A DNA stretch of 64,000 bases. It comes from an uncultured beta proteobacterium (GTDB taxonomy: Bacteria; Pseudomonadota; Gammaproteobacteria; Burkholderiales; Burkholderiaceae_B). Where the stretch lies: positions 1-64,000 of the forward strand of contig CAIJKV010000130.1 of the NCBI GenBank assembly GCA_903821335.1. Direction: 5' to 3'. Under the pieces are notes generated by a model. That model ran no database searches, had not been told where the DNA came from, and was given only the letters and a program-made list of their open reading frames with translations. Below, piece after piece: positions 8,902 through 18,960 of the stretch. Made by a program: the position numbers and the translations under genes. Position 1 is the stretch's first letter, and the number at the start of each line of letters is the position of its first letter.

Positions 8902-9606
8902 TCAGATCCCCAGATAAGCTTTCTTGATATGCGGATTGTCCAGCAGCTCGCGGCCAGTTCCCGTCATTGTGATTTCACCGTTTTCAAGCACATACCCGCG
9001 ATCGGCAATTTTCAGAGTGTGCACAATGTTCTGCTCAACAATCAACACTGTCGTTCCCATCTCGACGATCCGGTCGATCACCTCAAAAACCTGCGACACC
9101 AGCAGGGGTGACAGTCCGAGCGAGGGTTCGTCAAACATCAGCAAAGCAGGGTTGGACATGAGTCCGCGCGCGATCGCCACCATTTGCTGTTCACCACCCG
9201 ACAGGCTGCCGCCCATCTGTGTCAACCTTTCACGCAGGCGCGGGAAAATTTCCAGCACTTCCGCCATCCGCTGATTGACTGTGCTGCGGGCGCTGCGCTT
9301 ATAGGCCCCCATCAGCAGGTTGTCCTTGACGGAAATATGGGGAAACAGTTGCCTGCCCTCTGGCACCATGGTGATTCCGGCTGCGACAATTTCGTCCGAA
9401 CGCAGGCCTTCCATCCGGCGACCCTCGAACTCGATCGTGCCCGAGCCCGGTTTGACGATGCCACAGATGGTGCGCAAGGTGGTGGTCTTGCCCGCGCCGT
9501 TGGCACCAACGATGGTGACCACTTCGCCCTTGTTCACCTCAAGCGTGACGTTGCGAATAATTTCTGTGCCGCCATACCCGGCGGAAATGCCTTGCAACTT
9601 AAGCAT
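8902..9606 (-). CDS. livF: ABC transporter ATP-binding protein, LivF type
   Basis: ATPase subunit of a branched-chain-amino-acid-type (HAAT) importer, 234 residues. Walker A GANGAGKTT (34-42), signature LSGGEQQ, Walker B LLMFDEPS are all present. I start it at ATG 9606 because AAGGA lies 8 nt upstream; this makes its first codons overlap the end of the livM-livG fusion by 8 nt. Upstream Met codons at 9612 and 9624 have poorer SD spacing. It pairs with the ATPase half of the fused protein. HAAT systems carry amino acids, amides, urea or aromatic and aliphatic carboxylates, so the symbol describes family only. Confidence 0.93.
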   Translation of the reverse strand: MLKLQGISAGYGGTEIIRNVTLEVNKGEVVTIVGANGAGKTTTLRTICGIVKPGSGTIEFEGRRMEGLRSDEIVAAGITMVPEGRQLFPHISVKDNLLMGAYKRSARSTVNQRMAEVLEIFPRLRERLTQMGGSLSGGEQQMVAIARGLMSNPALLMFDEPSLGLSPLLVSQVFEVIDRIVEMGTTVLIVEQNIVHTLKIADRGYVLENGEITMTGTGRELLDNPHIKKAYLGI

Positions 9607-11386
9607 GTACATAGTCCTTGCCAAGATAGGCTTCGATCACGCGGGGGTCATTGACCACCTCGGCCGGTGTGCCTTCGCGCAGCACGCTTCCGGAATTGAT
9701 CACGACCACGCGGTCAGACAGTTGCATGACCGCCTGCATGATGTGCTCGATCATCAGCACCGACACCCCTGCGTCGCGCACTCTGCGGATAATTTCGATG
9801 GCTTTGACAACATCCGAGGGATTGAGCCCGGCCAACACCTCGTCGAGCAACAGCACCCGTGGTTGCGTGGCAAGGGCGCGCGCCATTTCAAGACGTTTCA
9901 TGCCGCCTACCGTCAAATTGCGGGCACGCGTCTCAAGCAGTCCGGTCAGGTCGGTCAGTGCAGCCACTTTGCGGGCCAGCCGTGCGGCCTCGGCCGGTGA
10001 GTGGGTGTGCATGAAGGCACCCAGCATAATGTTTTCAAGCACCGACAGGTCCGCGAAGGGTTGTGCAATCTGGAACGTGCGACCGATGCCGGCGCGCGCG
10101 AACTCTTCAGGGGTACTGGGCTGCACCCATCGTCCATCGGACAGGCGCACCTTGATCTGGCCGCTATGCGGCCGCAAGAAACCCGACAACTGATTGAACA
10201 CGGTCGTCTTGCCCGCACCATTGGGGCCGATTACACCCAGTATCTCGCCTTGGTTGAGCTGAATCGACACATTGTTGGTCGCATGCAGGCCTCCAAAAAA
10301 CAAATTGAGGTCCGTGGCAATAAGCACCGGCTCATGCTGCCCCCCCGCGGGCGCACTGCGGATCACAACGGCGTCGTTCGCGGGCACCACGGCCTGCGGC
10401 GCGACCGGACGCACACCAGGCAAGCTGTCGACCCATTTCGAAAAGGGCACGCCAAACCGTCCGACCAGGCCCTTGGGAATGGTGAGGACCACGGCCACCA
10501 GCACCACACCATATACCAGGCCATGAAATCCATTGCCAAAGTCACTGAGCCACCCGCGCGCCAGTTCCGCGATTGGTAACACCAGCACGGTACCGACCAA
10601 GGGGCCAAACACAGTGCCCAGACCACCAATCAACGCAAACATGGCGATCTGGATAGACAGGTCAAGCGAAAAGGCAGAACTTGGATCAATGAACGTCAGG
10701 TACATCGCCTGAAAACTGCCGACCAGACTCGTCAGGAAAGCCGACACCATCACAGCGATCAGTTTGACCTTGACCGCGTTGATGCCAACCGCGCGCGCAG
10801 CGTCTTCACGTTCGCGCACGGCGATCAAGTAGTAGCCCAGTCGGGAATGCAGAACTCGCCAGGAGACCGCAAGGGTGAGCAGCAAGAAGCCGAACGCGAT
10901 GATGAGATACACCCACTTTTCGCGGAACATCATCCATTTCAGGCCAATTTTCAACGGAGCGGCCAGGCCACCCGCGCCGCCAGTCAGATCCGTCTGGTGA
11001 ATCGCGACCAGGCGCACCACTTCCAGCACTGCGATTGTGGCCAGTGCGAAAAAGGGGCCGCGCAACCGAAAGCAAGGATAGCTGATGACGACCGACACCA
11101 GTGTCGAGATTGCCGCGCCCACCAGCATGCCCAGCCATGGAGAAATCTGAAAACGCATCAGCAACAAGACGGCCGTGTACGATCCGATACCATAGAACAC
11201 GGCATGGCCGAGCGACAATTGGCCCGCAAAGCCACCGACGATATTCCACGCGGTTGCCAGGGCCGCAAAGCTGCAAAGCAGCACAAAGATGTGATAAAGG
11301 AAGGGCGAGTCCACGCCAAGCGGGATCAGCACCAGCAACGACAGGGCGATGCAGGTCACGTAGACCCTGGGGTTCAGAATATTCAC
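9599..11386 (-). CDS. livM: Fused ABC permease/ATP-binding protein, LivM-LivG type
   Basis: Single chain of 595 residues joining a LivM inner-membrane permease (about 1-325, eight or more hydrophobic segments) to a LivG ATPase (about 350-595). The ATPase half has Walker A GPNGAGKTT and Walker B VLLLDEVLAGLNPSD. Its signature reads LTVGGMKRLEMAR, a variant of LSGGQ. A GTG at 11386 is preceded by AAGGG at 7 nt and lies 10 nt after livH, so I prefer it to the ATG at 11422 that would overlap livH. LivM-LivG fusions are common in Burkholderiales. Confidence 0.92.
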   Translation of the reverse strand: MNILNPRVYVTCIALSLLVLIPLGVDSPFLYHIFVLLCSFAALATAWNIVGGFAGQLSLGHAVFYGIGSYTAVLLLMRFQISPWLGMLVGAAISTLVSVVISYPCFRLRGPFFALATIAVLEVVRLVAIHQTDLTGGAGGLAAPLKIGLKWMMFREKWVYLIIAFGFLLLTLAVSWRVLHSRLGYYLIAVREREDAARAVGINAVKVKLIAVMVSAFLTSLVGSFQAMYLTFIDPSSAFSLDLSIQIAMFALIGGLGTVFGPLVGTVLVLPIAELARGWLSDFGNGFHGLVYGVVLVAVVLTIPKGLVGRFGVPFSKWVDSLPGVRPVAPQAVVPANDAVVIRSAPAGGQHEPVLIATDLNLFFGGLHATNNVSIQLNQGEILGVIGPNGAGKTTVFNQLSGFLRPHSGQIKVRLSDGRWVQPSTPEEFARAGIGRTFQIAQPFADLSVLENIMLGAFMHTHSPAEAARLARKVAALTDLTGLLETRARNLTVGGMKRLEMARALATQPRVLLLDEVLAGLNPSDVVKAIEIIRRVRDAGVSVLMIEHIMQAVMQLSDRVVVINSGSVLREGTPAEVVNDPRVIEAYLGKDYVHA

Positions 11387-11396
11387 GCGCGCACCC

Positions 11397-12272
11397 TTAT
11401 TCGGAACCACGACCCAGGCCAAGCAGGCCTGTGGGACGCAAAATCAGAATCCCGATAAATATCAGGAAATAAACGACTTCTTTCAGGTCGGGGGCAATGT
11501 AGTAGCCCGACAGACTGTCGACCAGTCCGATGATCAGGGATCCGAGGAAAGCACCACTCAAGCTTCCGAGTCCTCCAAGCACCACGATGACGAACGTCGT
11601 CAAGACAAAAAATGTGCCCACCGTGGGGAAAACCGGGTACTGCGGCAACAACAGGCCCGCCGCCAGGCCCAGGCAGGCGCATCCGAGGCCGAAGGCAAAA
11701 ATATAAATACGTTCGACGTTCACGCCCATCAACTGTGCGGCATATCGATGCTGCGCCGTCGCACGCACTGCGCGGCCAAGGAAGGTGCTGTGCAGGAACC
11801 AGTGCAGCCCGGCCATCAGCGCCAGCGAAACGAAGAACGTGATGAGTTGTCCGCTGACAATGGTCAGTGAGCCGAGCCTGATTGTTTTCGAGGTGAAGTC
11901 ATTAAGTTTGACAGGAAACACATCTGCGCCAAACACCAGCAACGCCAGGTTCAACAGCGCGATTGACACACCCACCGTAGCAAAAATCTGAATATGCGGA
12001 TCTGCGTTCAACAGTGGCTGGATCACGAACCGCTGCATCAACGCCCCCCCCGCGAACAGGACGATCATCGCGAAAAAGGCAGCGACATAGGGATGCAGCC
12101 CGAGTTTGGCGTACATGAGATAGACGGCATACATGCCGACCATCAGGAATTCGCCGTGCGCAAAGTTGACCACCCGCACGATACCGAAAATAAGCGTCAA
12201 CCCGATACTGATAATGGCGAGCGTGCCGCCCAGCAACAGTCCGTTGATGACCAGCTGTATAAATATATCCAT
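11397..12272 (-). CDS. livH: ABC transporter permease, LivH type
   Basis: Inner-membrane permease of 291 residues, highly hydrophobic with the LivH N-terminus (NGLLLGGTLAIISIGLTL) and the FAHGEFLMVG motif of this family. Start ATG 12272; a TTG further upstream (12293) is rejected. It sits 63 nt after livK, separated by a hairpin that may reduce read-through, and is followed closely by the livM-livG fusion. Confidence 0.93.
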   Translation of the reverse strand: MDIFIQLVINGLLLGGTLAIISIGLTLIFGIVRVVNFAHGEFLMVGMYAVYLMYAKLGLHPYVAAFFAMIVLFAGGALMQRFVIQPLLNADPHIQIFATVGVSIALLNLALLVFGADVFPVKLNDFTSKTIRLGSLTIVSGQLITFFVSLALMAGLHWFLHSTFLGRAVRATAQHRYAAQLMGVNVERIYIFAFGLGCACLGLAAGLLLPQYPVFPTVGTFFVLTTFVIVVLGGLGSLSGAFLGSLIIGLVDSLSGYYIAPDLKEVVYFLIFIGILILRPTGLLGLGRGSE

Positions 12273-12299
12273 GACAATCCGCAACCTGGACAAAATAAT

Positions 12300-12320
12300 G
12301 GAGGGGCACCGAGCCCCTCC
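12300..12320 (-). terminator. Hairpin between livK and livH (partial terminator/attenuator)
   Basis: GGAGGGGC / GCCCCTCC form a perfect 8-bp stem with a 5-nt loop. On the transcribed minus strand it is followed by ATTATTTTG, a weak U-rich tail. Such hairpins after binding-protein genes often give more periplasmic binding protein than membrane subunits. Confidence 0.6.
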
Positions 12321-12335
12321 ATGTGCACAACCTGC

Positions 12336-13550
12336 TTACTTGCCAACCTTGCCGACGACAGGCGCCGCGACAGCAGCCTCTTTCGGATAAACGGTCGTCA
12401 GTTTGCCGTCGAGCCATTGCATGACCGTCGGCAGGGCGCGAACGTTCTGGCCGGTTTCGTCAAACTTGGCACCCCAGCCGCTGGGGGTTGTCAACAAGGC
12501 AACATCGGTCGCCAGGACTGCAGCACGGATTTTGTCCTTGTCCATCGATCCTGCGCGCTGGATCGCATCAAAGAAAATGTTGGCACCCGTAAAGTTCGCC
12601 AGGCTGTGGCCTGAACGCGGGGCAATGCCATATTTCTTCTTGTAGGCTTCGACAAACGCATTGAGCCCGGGCGCACCCGCTTCGTTGGTCAGATATTGGG
12701 TGAAATCAATATCAAACACACCATGCATGTTGTCTGCACCTGCCGCATTGATGGTGTCCTGAGTCGAGTAGCCTCCGCCGGCACCAATGACGGCCTTAGG
12801 CGCGAAATCGGCTTCTTTCATCTGGCGAAAGAACAGCACGGTGTCATTCTGGTAAGACGTCTGCAAGACCACGTCGACCTTGGCACCCTTGAGACGCAGG
12901 ATCAGCGAGGACAAGTCAACCGCCTTGGCCGAGTACGGCAAGGTTTCGACAATGTTCAGGCCGGCTTTCTTGGCAGCTTCAGTCTGATACTTGGCGACCG
13001 TCGTCCCGTACAGGGCGTCTTCGTGGATGATGGCGATACGCAGATCCGAGGGCTTGACGTTCAGGCCTGGTGCGATGACGTCGTTAATGACATCCATCGT
13101 GCGCAAAGCAAAGTTCTTGGCAGTCGGATTGGTGCGAAACACGTACTGGTAACCGCGCTCGGTGATGGGATCGGAAATGGCACCCAGCTCAAAATATGGC
13201 ACCCCTGCAAGTTCGCTGACCTGCGTGGCGGCAAAGGAAATCGGCGAAGCGTAGCTTCCAAAAATCGCCTGGACGTTTTCAACCGAAGTTAGTTTGCGGG
13301 CGGTACCGACGGCCTGGGTGGCGTCAACGGCGTCACCTTTGACGATCTGGATCTTCTTTCCCAGCAATCCACCGGCTGCATTGCGGTTTTCGACCGCAAG
13401 TTCAAAGCCGCGATAGCTTTCATCACCCAGCAACGCCAGGCCACCACTAAACGGGTAAAGTGCGCCCAGCTTCAGATCCTGCGCGCTCGCAACGCTGGTC
13501 ACTCCAGCCAGCGCCAGCACCAGTGCGCCGAGTGTATTCTTTAGTTTCAT
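12336..13550 (-). CDS. livK: ABC transporter periplasmic substrate-binding protein, LivK type
   Basis: Periplasmic binding protein of 404 residues (type I fold, Peripla_BP_6). The N-terminus is a clear signal peptide: MKLKNTLGALVLALAG... ending SVASA before QDLKLGALYP. ATG 13550 has GGAG 5 nt upstream. It is the first gene of the importer operon and the only one that determines ligand. Together with the dedicated dehydrogenases the ligand is more likely a carboxylate than a branched-chain amino acid. A FadR-type operator lies 119 nt upstream. Confidence 0.93.
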   Translation of the reverse strand: MKLKNTLGALVLALAGVTSVASAQDLKLGALYPFSGGLALLGDESYRGFELAVENRNAAGGLLGKKIQIVKGDAVDATQAVGTARKLTSVENVQAIFGSYASPISFAATQVSELAGVPYFELGAISDPITERGYQYVFRTNPTAKNFALRTMDVINDVIAPGLNVKPSDLRIAIIHEDALYGTTVAKYQTEAAKKAGLNIVETLPYSAKAVDLSSLILRLKGAKVDVVLQTSYQNDTVLFFRQMKEADFAPKAVIGAGGGYSTQDTINAAGADNMHGVFDIDFTQYLTNEAGAPGLNAFVEAYKKKYGIAPRSGHSLANFTGANIFFDAIQRAGSMDKDKIRAAVLATDVALLTTPSGWGAKFDETGQNVRALPTVMQWLDGKLTTVYPKEAAVAAPVVGKVGK

Positions 13551-13668
13551 GTCTTCTCCAGTCAATAAACAGATAGGTTCGCCAGGCGTTGGGACTTTTA
13601 TAATAGTGAGCCTGACGACCGTGGACTCGACCTATCCCGCAAGCTCATCGAGAACGCTCTTGCCACAG

Positions 13669-13700
13669 TGGTCTTACCAGTATAAATAGAAGTCAGACCA
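13669..13700. promoter_or_regulatory. Second FadR/GntR-type operator, upstream of importer and hydrolase
   Basis: TGGTCTTACCA (13669-13679) matches the site at 7284 and shares flanks: both read AGTGG-N3-TACCAGTATA. A second ACCA half-site lies at 13697-13700, exactly the same offset (+28) as in the 7284 copy. On the plus strand the operator lies in the spacer of a possible promoter (TTGCCA at 13660, TATAAA at 13681) for the hydrolase, and it also sits upstream of livK. Confidence 0.72.
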
Positions 13701-13721
13701 AAACTTATAGGGAAATACCCG

Positions 13722-14696
13722 ATGCCAGTCTCCACAATCTCTTGCTTGCGCTGGCTATTCCTGACACTTGGCGTGACGCTCGGTCTGACGACCGCAATCG
13801 CGGCGAACGCCACCGGCACCGTTGCCGGCACAAGCACGGCGATGAAACCCACACAACAAGCAGGATCAGGTGCTGGCGCCGTCACCCAGGTCGTCGGACA
13901 CCACTATTTCACGACATCGGATGGCGTCAAGCTGCATTACCTGGAAGCTGGCCACGGCCCCGACACGCTGGTTTTCATTCCGGGCTGGTTGATGCCCGCC
14001 GCGGTGTTTGAAAAACAAATGCAGGCCTTGTCCAAACAGTTTCGCGTGCTGGCCTTTGATCCGAGGTCTCAGGGGCTGTCTGAGCTGACACGCAAGGCGC
14101 ATCACCCCAAGCGGCGTACGCTGGACATGGACGAATTCCTGAAAGCGGCAAAAGTCGGGGATTTCATCCTGGCGGGGTGGTCGCTCGGTGTGCTCGAGTC
14201 GCTCGACTACATCGCACGCTATCACCCCAAGCACCTGCGAGGACTGATCCTGATCGACAACTCGATTGGCGAGGGCAAGCCGCCTGGCGGGCGAGCCTCA
14301 AATTTCCAGGAAACCATGAACGATCCGGTCAAGCGCGAAGCGTATCTGCGAAAGTTCTGCAAGGACTTGACCAAGCAACCCCAACCACCTGAACTGGCCC
14401 AGGCAGTCGTCGATTCAGCCTTGCGCCCTCCTGCCAACGTAGGCCTCGAACTGATCAACCAGCCCTACCCCCGCACCTACTGGCGCGAAACGGTTGAACA
14501 ACTGGATATTCCCGTGATGTACGCAGTGACCCCGCGTCTGAAAGACCAGGCCGATGCCCTGCGCAAAAAGCGCACAGCGGAACTTGGGACTGTCTTGATC
14601 TTTGAGGGCGTGGGCCACGCGCTGTTTGTGGACGACGCGGCAACATTCAATGCCGCAGTCGTCACTTTTTCAGAGCAGGCATTCAAGCGCCCTTAA
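13722..14696 (+). CDS. Exported alpha/beta hydrolase
   Basis: Serine hydrolase of 324 residues with an N-terminal hydrophobic export signal (about 1-28, CLRWLFLTLGVTLGLTTAIA) and a low-complexity linker to about 55. The nucleophile elbow is GWSLG (Ser154), the oxyanion region is PGWLMP, and the catalytic histidine is in GVGHALF (His299). The expected acid after strand 6 is not obvious. AGGGA precedes the ATG. Divergent from the importer operon and close to the shared operator, it may release the transported acid from an ester or lactone in the periplasm. That role is inference. Confidence 0.85.
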   Translation: MPVSTISCLRWLFLTLGVTLGLTTAIAANATGTVAGTSTAMKPTQQAGSGAGAVTQVVGHHYFTTSDGVKLHYLEAGHGPDTLVFIPGWLMPAAVFEKQMQALSKQFRVLAFDPRSQGLSELTRKAHHPKRRTLDMDEFLKAAKVGDFILAGWSLGVLESLDYIARYHPKHLRGLILIDNSIGEGKPPGGRASNFQETMNDPVKREAYLRKFCKDLTKQPQPPELAQAVVDSALRPPANVGLELINQPYPRTYWRETVEQLDIPVMYAVTPRLKDQADALRKKRTAELGTVLIFEGVGHALFVDDAATFNAAVVTFSEQAFKRP

Positions 14697-14707
14697 AACA
14701 CAATTCT

Positions 14708-15784
14708 TTAAGGCGCCCGACGCACAATCTGCACGCTACGTCGTTCGCTGGTCTTGTTGTAGCTAAACGCAAAGGGCAACGACTTGACGGCTTTGGACTC
14801 TTTGTAGGCGACGGCCAGGGACGCCTGGCGGTTGCGGTTAAAGAGTTCATGCGGATACAGGAACCCGCCATACAGACTCACTTTTCCGATTTTGGCCAGC
14901 AAGCTGTAGTCCAGGCCTGTTTCGTCCTGCACCACCATCGAGGCGTTGGCCGCGATCATGTCACGCATCAATGAAAAACTGGGCATTTGCAACAAATGCG
15001 ATGCCGCCTTGAGCAGAACCGGGTTGTGCGACATGCCATTGAGCCAGGCACGCATGGGTTCATTTTTAGACAGATAGCTGTCTGACAGGTCCACGCTGAC
15101 ATAGTCGAGCGTGACAGGCTTGCCTGCTTTGCTGAGCATCAGGCGCACGGACTTCCAGGGGCCGGTTGTCCGGACAAATTCGCCCGACTGGGGGTCAAGC
15201 GCAATGGGATACACCTCGGTCACGTCGTAGCCGGAATAGAGGGCGAACGCGATCAGTGTCGTGGTGACGCCAATCTGGGCCTGCTGGTCACGCAAGTCAT
15301 CGTTCAGATCGTCAGTTCTGAAAAATGCCAGGCGTGTGAATTTTTTCCATTCACGCAAAAATTTATCCTGAAAACGGGCTCGGCGGGTCTCGCTCATTGT
15401 TGCGATATTGGCGGGCTCGCCGGCAAACTGCAACGCGGCCATGACATAGTGTTCAGCGTTTGGAAAAAGCTGAACCAGTGTCACAAAATCAGGACCGGAA
15501 AATGGATAGAAAACAGTGCCACCGCCGGGATAACGGACTTCGGCCGCTGCCCATTGCGACATCGGTTGACCCATATTCTTTTGGTAGAACTGCCAGGCCT
15601 GGTCGGCTTGCGTCTTTTTATTGCCCTGGAGAAAGGGAATCGCGGACACTGGCTTGTCCGCCGGGGGCAAGTATGTGGCCTGAGCGCTCTGGGCCAAGGC
15701 GCCAGGTGCGAAAAACAGCACCGACACAGCCATGAGCACGCTCGGGACCACACATGAAAAACACCGCATGAACCGATTAATCAT
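14708..15784 (-). CDS. Hypothetical exported protein
   Basis: I do not recognise this family. The 358-residue product has a signal peptide (MINRFMRCFSCVVPSVLMAVSV... cleaved after GALAQ) and then a soluble, mixed alpha/beta-looking chain with no cofactor or catalytic motif that I can name. Notable segments are YPGGGTVFYPFSGPDF near residue 85 and a basic C-terminus. It is probably periplasmic. It converges with the hydrolase gene (11 nt between stops) and is upstream-neighboured by an EamA exporter on the same strand at 155 nt, so an operon is uncertain. Confidence 0.75.
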   Translation of the reverse strand: MINRFMRCFSCVVPSVLMAVSVLFFAPGALAQSAQATYLPPADKPVSAIPFLQGNKKTQADQAWQFYQKNMGQPMSQWAAAEVRYPGGGTVFYPFSGPDFVTLVQLFPNAEHYVMAALQFAGEPANIATMSETRRARFQDKFLREWKKFTRLAFFRTDDLNDDLRDQQAQIGVTTTLIAFALYSGYDVTEVYPIALDPQSGEFVRTTGPWKSVRLMLSKAGKPVTLDYVSVDLSDSYLSKNEPMRAWLNGMSHNPVLLKAASHLLQMPSFSLMRDMIAANASMVVQDETGLDYSLLAKIGKVSLYGGFLYPHELFNRNRQASLAVAYKESKAVKSLPFAFSYNKTSERRSVQIVRRAP

Positions 15785-15939
15785 CTAACACAACCCTCTA
15801 GAGTAGGGAATGGGGCCCAAGCCATGCCGCAGGCAAGCCGGTCCCGTCACAAGAGATGGATTCTCGCACAATCGGTCAACATCCACCGGCAACACGCAAA
15901 AGCCGACCTGAATCGGTTCGAAACGGGCGTCCAGAGACC

Positions 15940-16833
15940 TCAAGTCGCCTTGTTTGCACGATTGGCCAATGCGATGCCTGACACGATCAGAGCCAGTCCG
16001 ACAACGTGGTAGTTTTCTGGAAACTCGCCCAACAGGATCACTGACATGAGTCCCACAAAGACTGGCGTCAGGTTCAGGAAAAACATGGGCAACTGAGAAC
16101 CTGTGCGCACGACCGCCTGTTGCCAGCACAAATACCCCAGCAGGGCAGGAACGATCCCGACGTAGAGCACCAGTCCAAACACCGCCGGCGTCCAGGAAAT
16201 TGGAGCATAGTCACCCCAAACCGTTTCTGCCGCCACCATCGGCACCGCCAGTACCATCCCCCACACCATTTGCATGGTCAGCACCGTATGTGTCGACATC
16301 GTGGGAGGGCGATCACGCAACAGCCAAGTGTAGAGGCTCCAGAGTCCGATCGCCAGCAGCATGAACCAGTCCCCGGCGACAAAGGCAATACGGCTCACAT
16401 TGTTCAGGTCACCCCGCACCAGTACACAGGCGACACCCGCGAGCGACAGCATGGCACCCACCACGGCGGCGCGAGCAATCGGTGCATTGAAAAAGGCGCG
16501 CCCCACCAGCAACGTAAAAATCGGACCCGAGGCGGTAATCAAGGCGATGTTGATCGGGCTTGAAGTAATCAGCGACAAATACTGCAGCGCGTTGTATGTG
16601 GTGATACTTAAAAAGCCGGTGACGGCGAACAAGCGCCAGTGTTTTTTTGCCAGTGGCCAGTCCCGGCGGACACGGCCAATCACAAAGGGCAGGAAAACCA
16701 GCAACGCCACGACCCAGCGCAGGAAATTCAAGGTAATCGGGGGCATGGCTCCGACCGCCAACCGCCCGACAATGGCGTTGCTCGCCCACACCAAAGGGGG
16801 GAGCACCAAGAAGCTGAGGGTAGACAATCGCAT
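15940..16833 (-). CDS. EamA/DMT family transporter
   Basis: Drug/metabolite-superfamily inner-membrane exporter of 297 residues with two tandem EamA repeats and about ten hydrophobic helices. Typical landmarks are FLRWVVALLVF in the first repeat and the C-terminal segment ILLGEFPENYHVVGLALIVSGI. Members export amino acids, metabolites or drugs; nothing in the context defines the substrate. Confidence 0.88.
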   Translation of the reverse strand: MRLSTLSFLVLPPLVWASNAIVGRLAVGAMPPITLNFLRWVVALLVFLPFVIGRVRRDWPLAKKHWRLFAVTGFLSITTYNALQYLSLITSSPINIALITASGPIFTLLVGRAFFNAPIARAAVVGAMLSLAGVACVLVRGDLNNVSRIAFVAGDWFMLLAIGLWSLYTWLLRDRPPTMSTHTVLTMQMVWGMVLAVPMVAAETVWGDYAPISWTPAVFGLVLYVGIVPALLGYLCWQQAVVRTGSQLPMFFLNLTPVFVGLMSVILLGEFPENYHVVGLALIVSGIALANRANKAT

Positions 16834-17018
16834 GCGGCCTGCTTGTCGTATGTGGAGGAAAGAACCGGCATTTTATGCGTTGGATGACATGAAATGCGCT
16901 GAAACAACTGTGCTACGTCAAATAGCCCCGGATGCTGCAATTTGACTGAGACGTTCTTAAAATAGTCTGCATGGAATTCAAAAACCGCCACGGGGCGCGA
17001 TTCCAGACGGAGATCATC

Positions 17019-17390
17019 ATGAAAAAGATTCTGCTCGTTGCAACCACTGTGTGCGGCCTGACGCTTGCCGGGGTCGCCACAGCGGGGGTCAGTGTTGGCA
17101 TCGCCGTGGGCGTTCCCGGTGTCGTGATGGCTCCGTACTATCCGGCCCCGGTCATGGTGTCGCCCGGGCCGGTGTATTACGCCCCCCCGCCACCCGTTGT
17201 CATGGCCCCACCCATTGTGGTTGCACGGCCGGTCGTGGTGGGCCCACCGATCGTCTATGCACCAGGACCGGTGATTGTACGTGGCGGGCCAGTCTATTAC
17301 GGGGGCTACGGCCCCGGATACCGGCCCTATTACCGGGGTCATGATCATAACCATGGCCCCTACCGCGATGGGTATTACGGGCCGCGCTGA
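17019..17390 (+). CDS. Small exported Val/Pro/Gly/Tyr-rich protein
   Basis: Exported protein of 123 residues. GGAG lies 6 nt before ATG 17019, followed by a signal peptide (MKKILLVATTVCGLTLAG... to about 23). The mature part is low complexity: alternating valine/proline blocks (PAPVMVSPGPVYY, PPPVVMAPP), then Gly/Tyr-rich sequence and a His-rich end (HDHNHGPYRDGYYGPR). Similar short proteins occur widely in proteobacteria without known function. The cluster of histidines near the C-terminus could bind metal. Confidence 0.78.
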   Translation: MKKILLVATTVCGLTLAGVATAGVSVGIAVGVPGVVMAPYYPAPVMVSPGPVYYAPPPPVVMAPPIVVARPVVVGPPIVYAPGPVIVRGGPVYYGGYGPGYRPYYRGHDHNHGPYRDGYYGPR

Positions 17391-17448
17391 GCCAGGCAAC
17401 CGACTGGTTTAACCACCGGCCGGATTCTCGCGTTGGCGGTCCGCCCAT

Positions 17449-18840
<1,392 letters not shown>

Positions 18841-18960
18841 TCAAGCCCTGATCAGGAACCGCAGCAGCCAGGCCACGATGCCGAGTGCGGCGACACTGGC
18901 CACCCACAAGACGACAAACCAGGCCAGGCGCCGAAGGCGCGCAGGCTCAGTGATAGCCAC
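18841..18960 (-). CDS. DUF2474-like small membrane partner of cytochrome bd oxidase
   Basis: A 39-residue ORF below usual size cut-offs. It starts with GTG 18960 inside the last codons of cydB (14-nt overlap) and ends at 18841. The peptide is a short basic N-terminus (MAITEPARLRRLA) followed by one transmembrane helix (WFVVLWVASVAALGIVAWLL) and RFLIRA. This matches the layout of the tiny proteins (CydX, DUF2474) that follow cydAB and stabilise the oxidase. Evidence is position, overlap and single-TM pattern; no strong SD is visible, so translation is probably coupled to cydB. Confidence 0.72.
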   Translation of the reverse strand: MAITEPARLRRLAWFVVLWVASVAALGIVAWLLRFLIRA

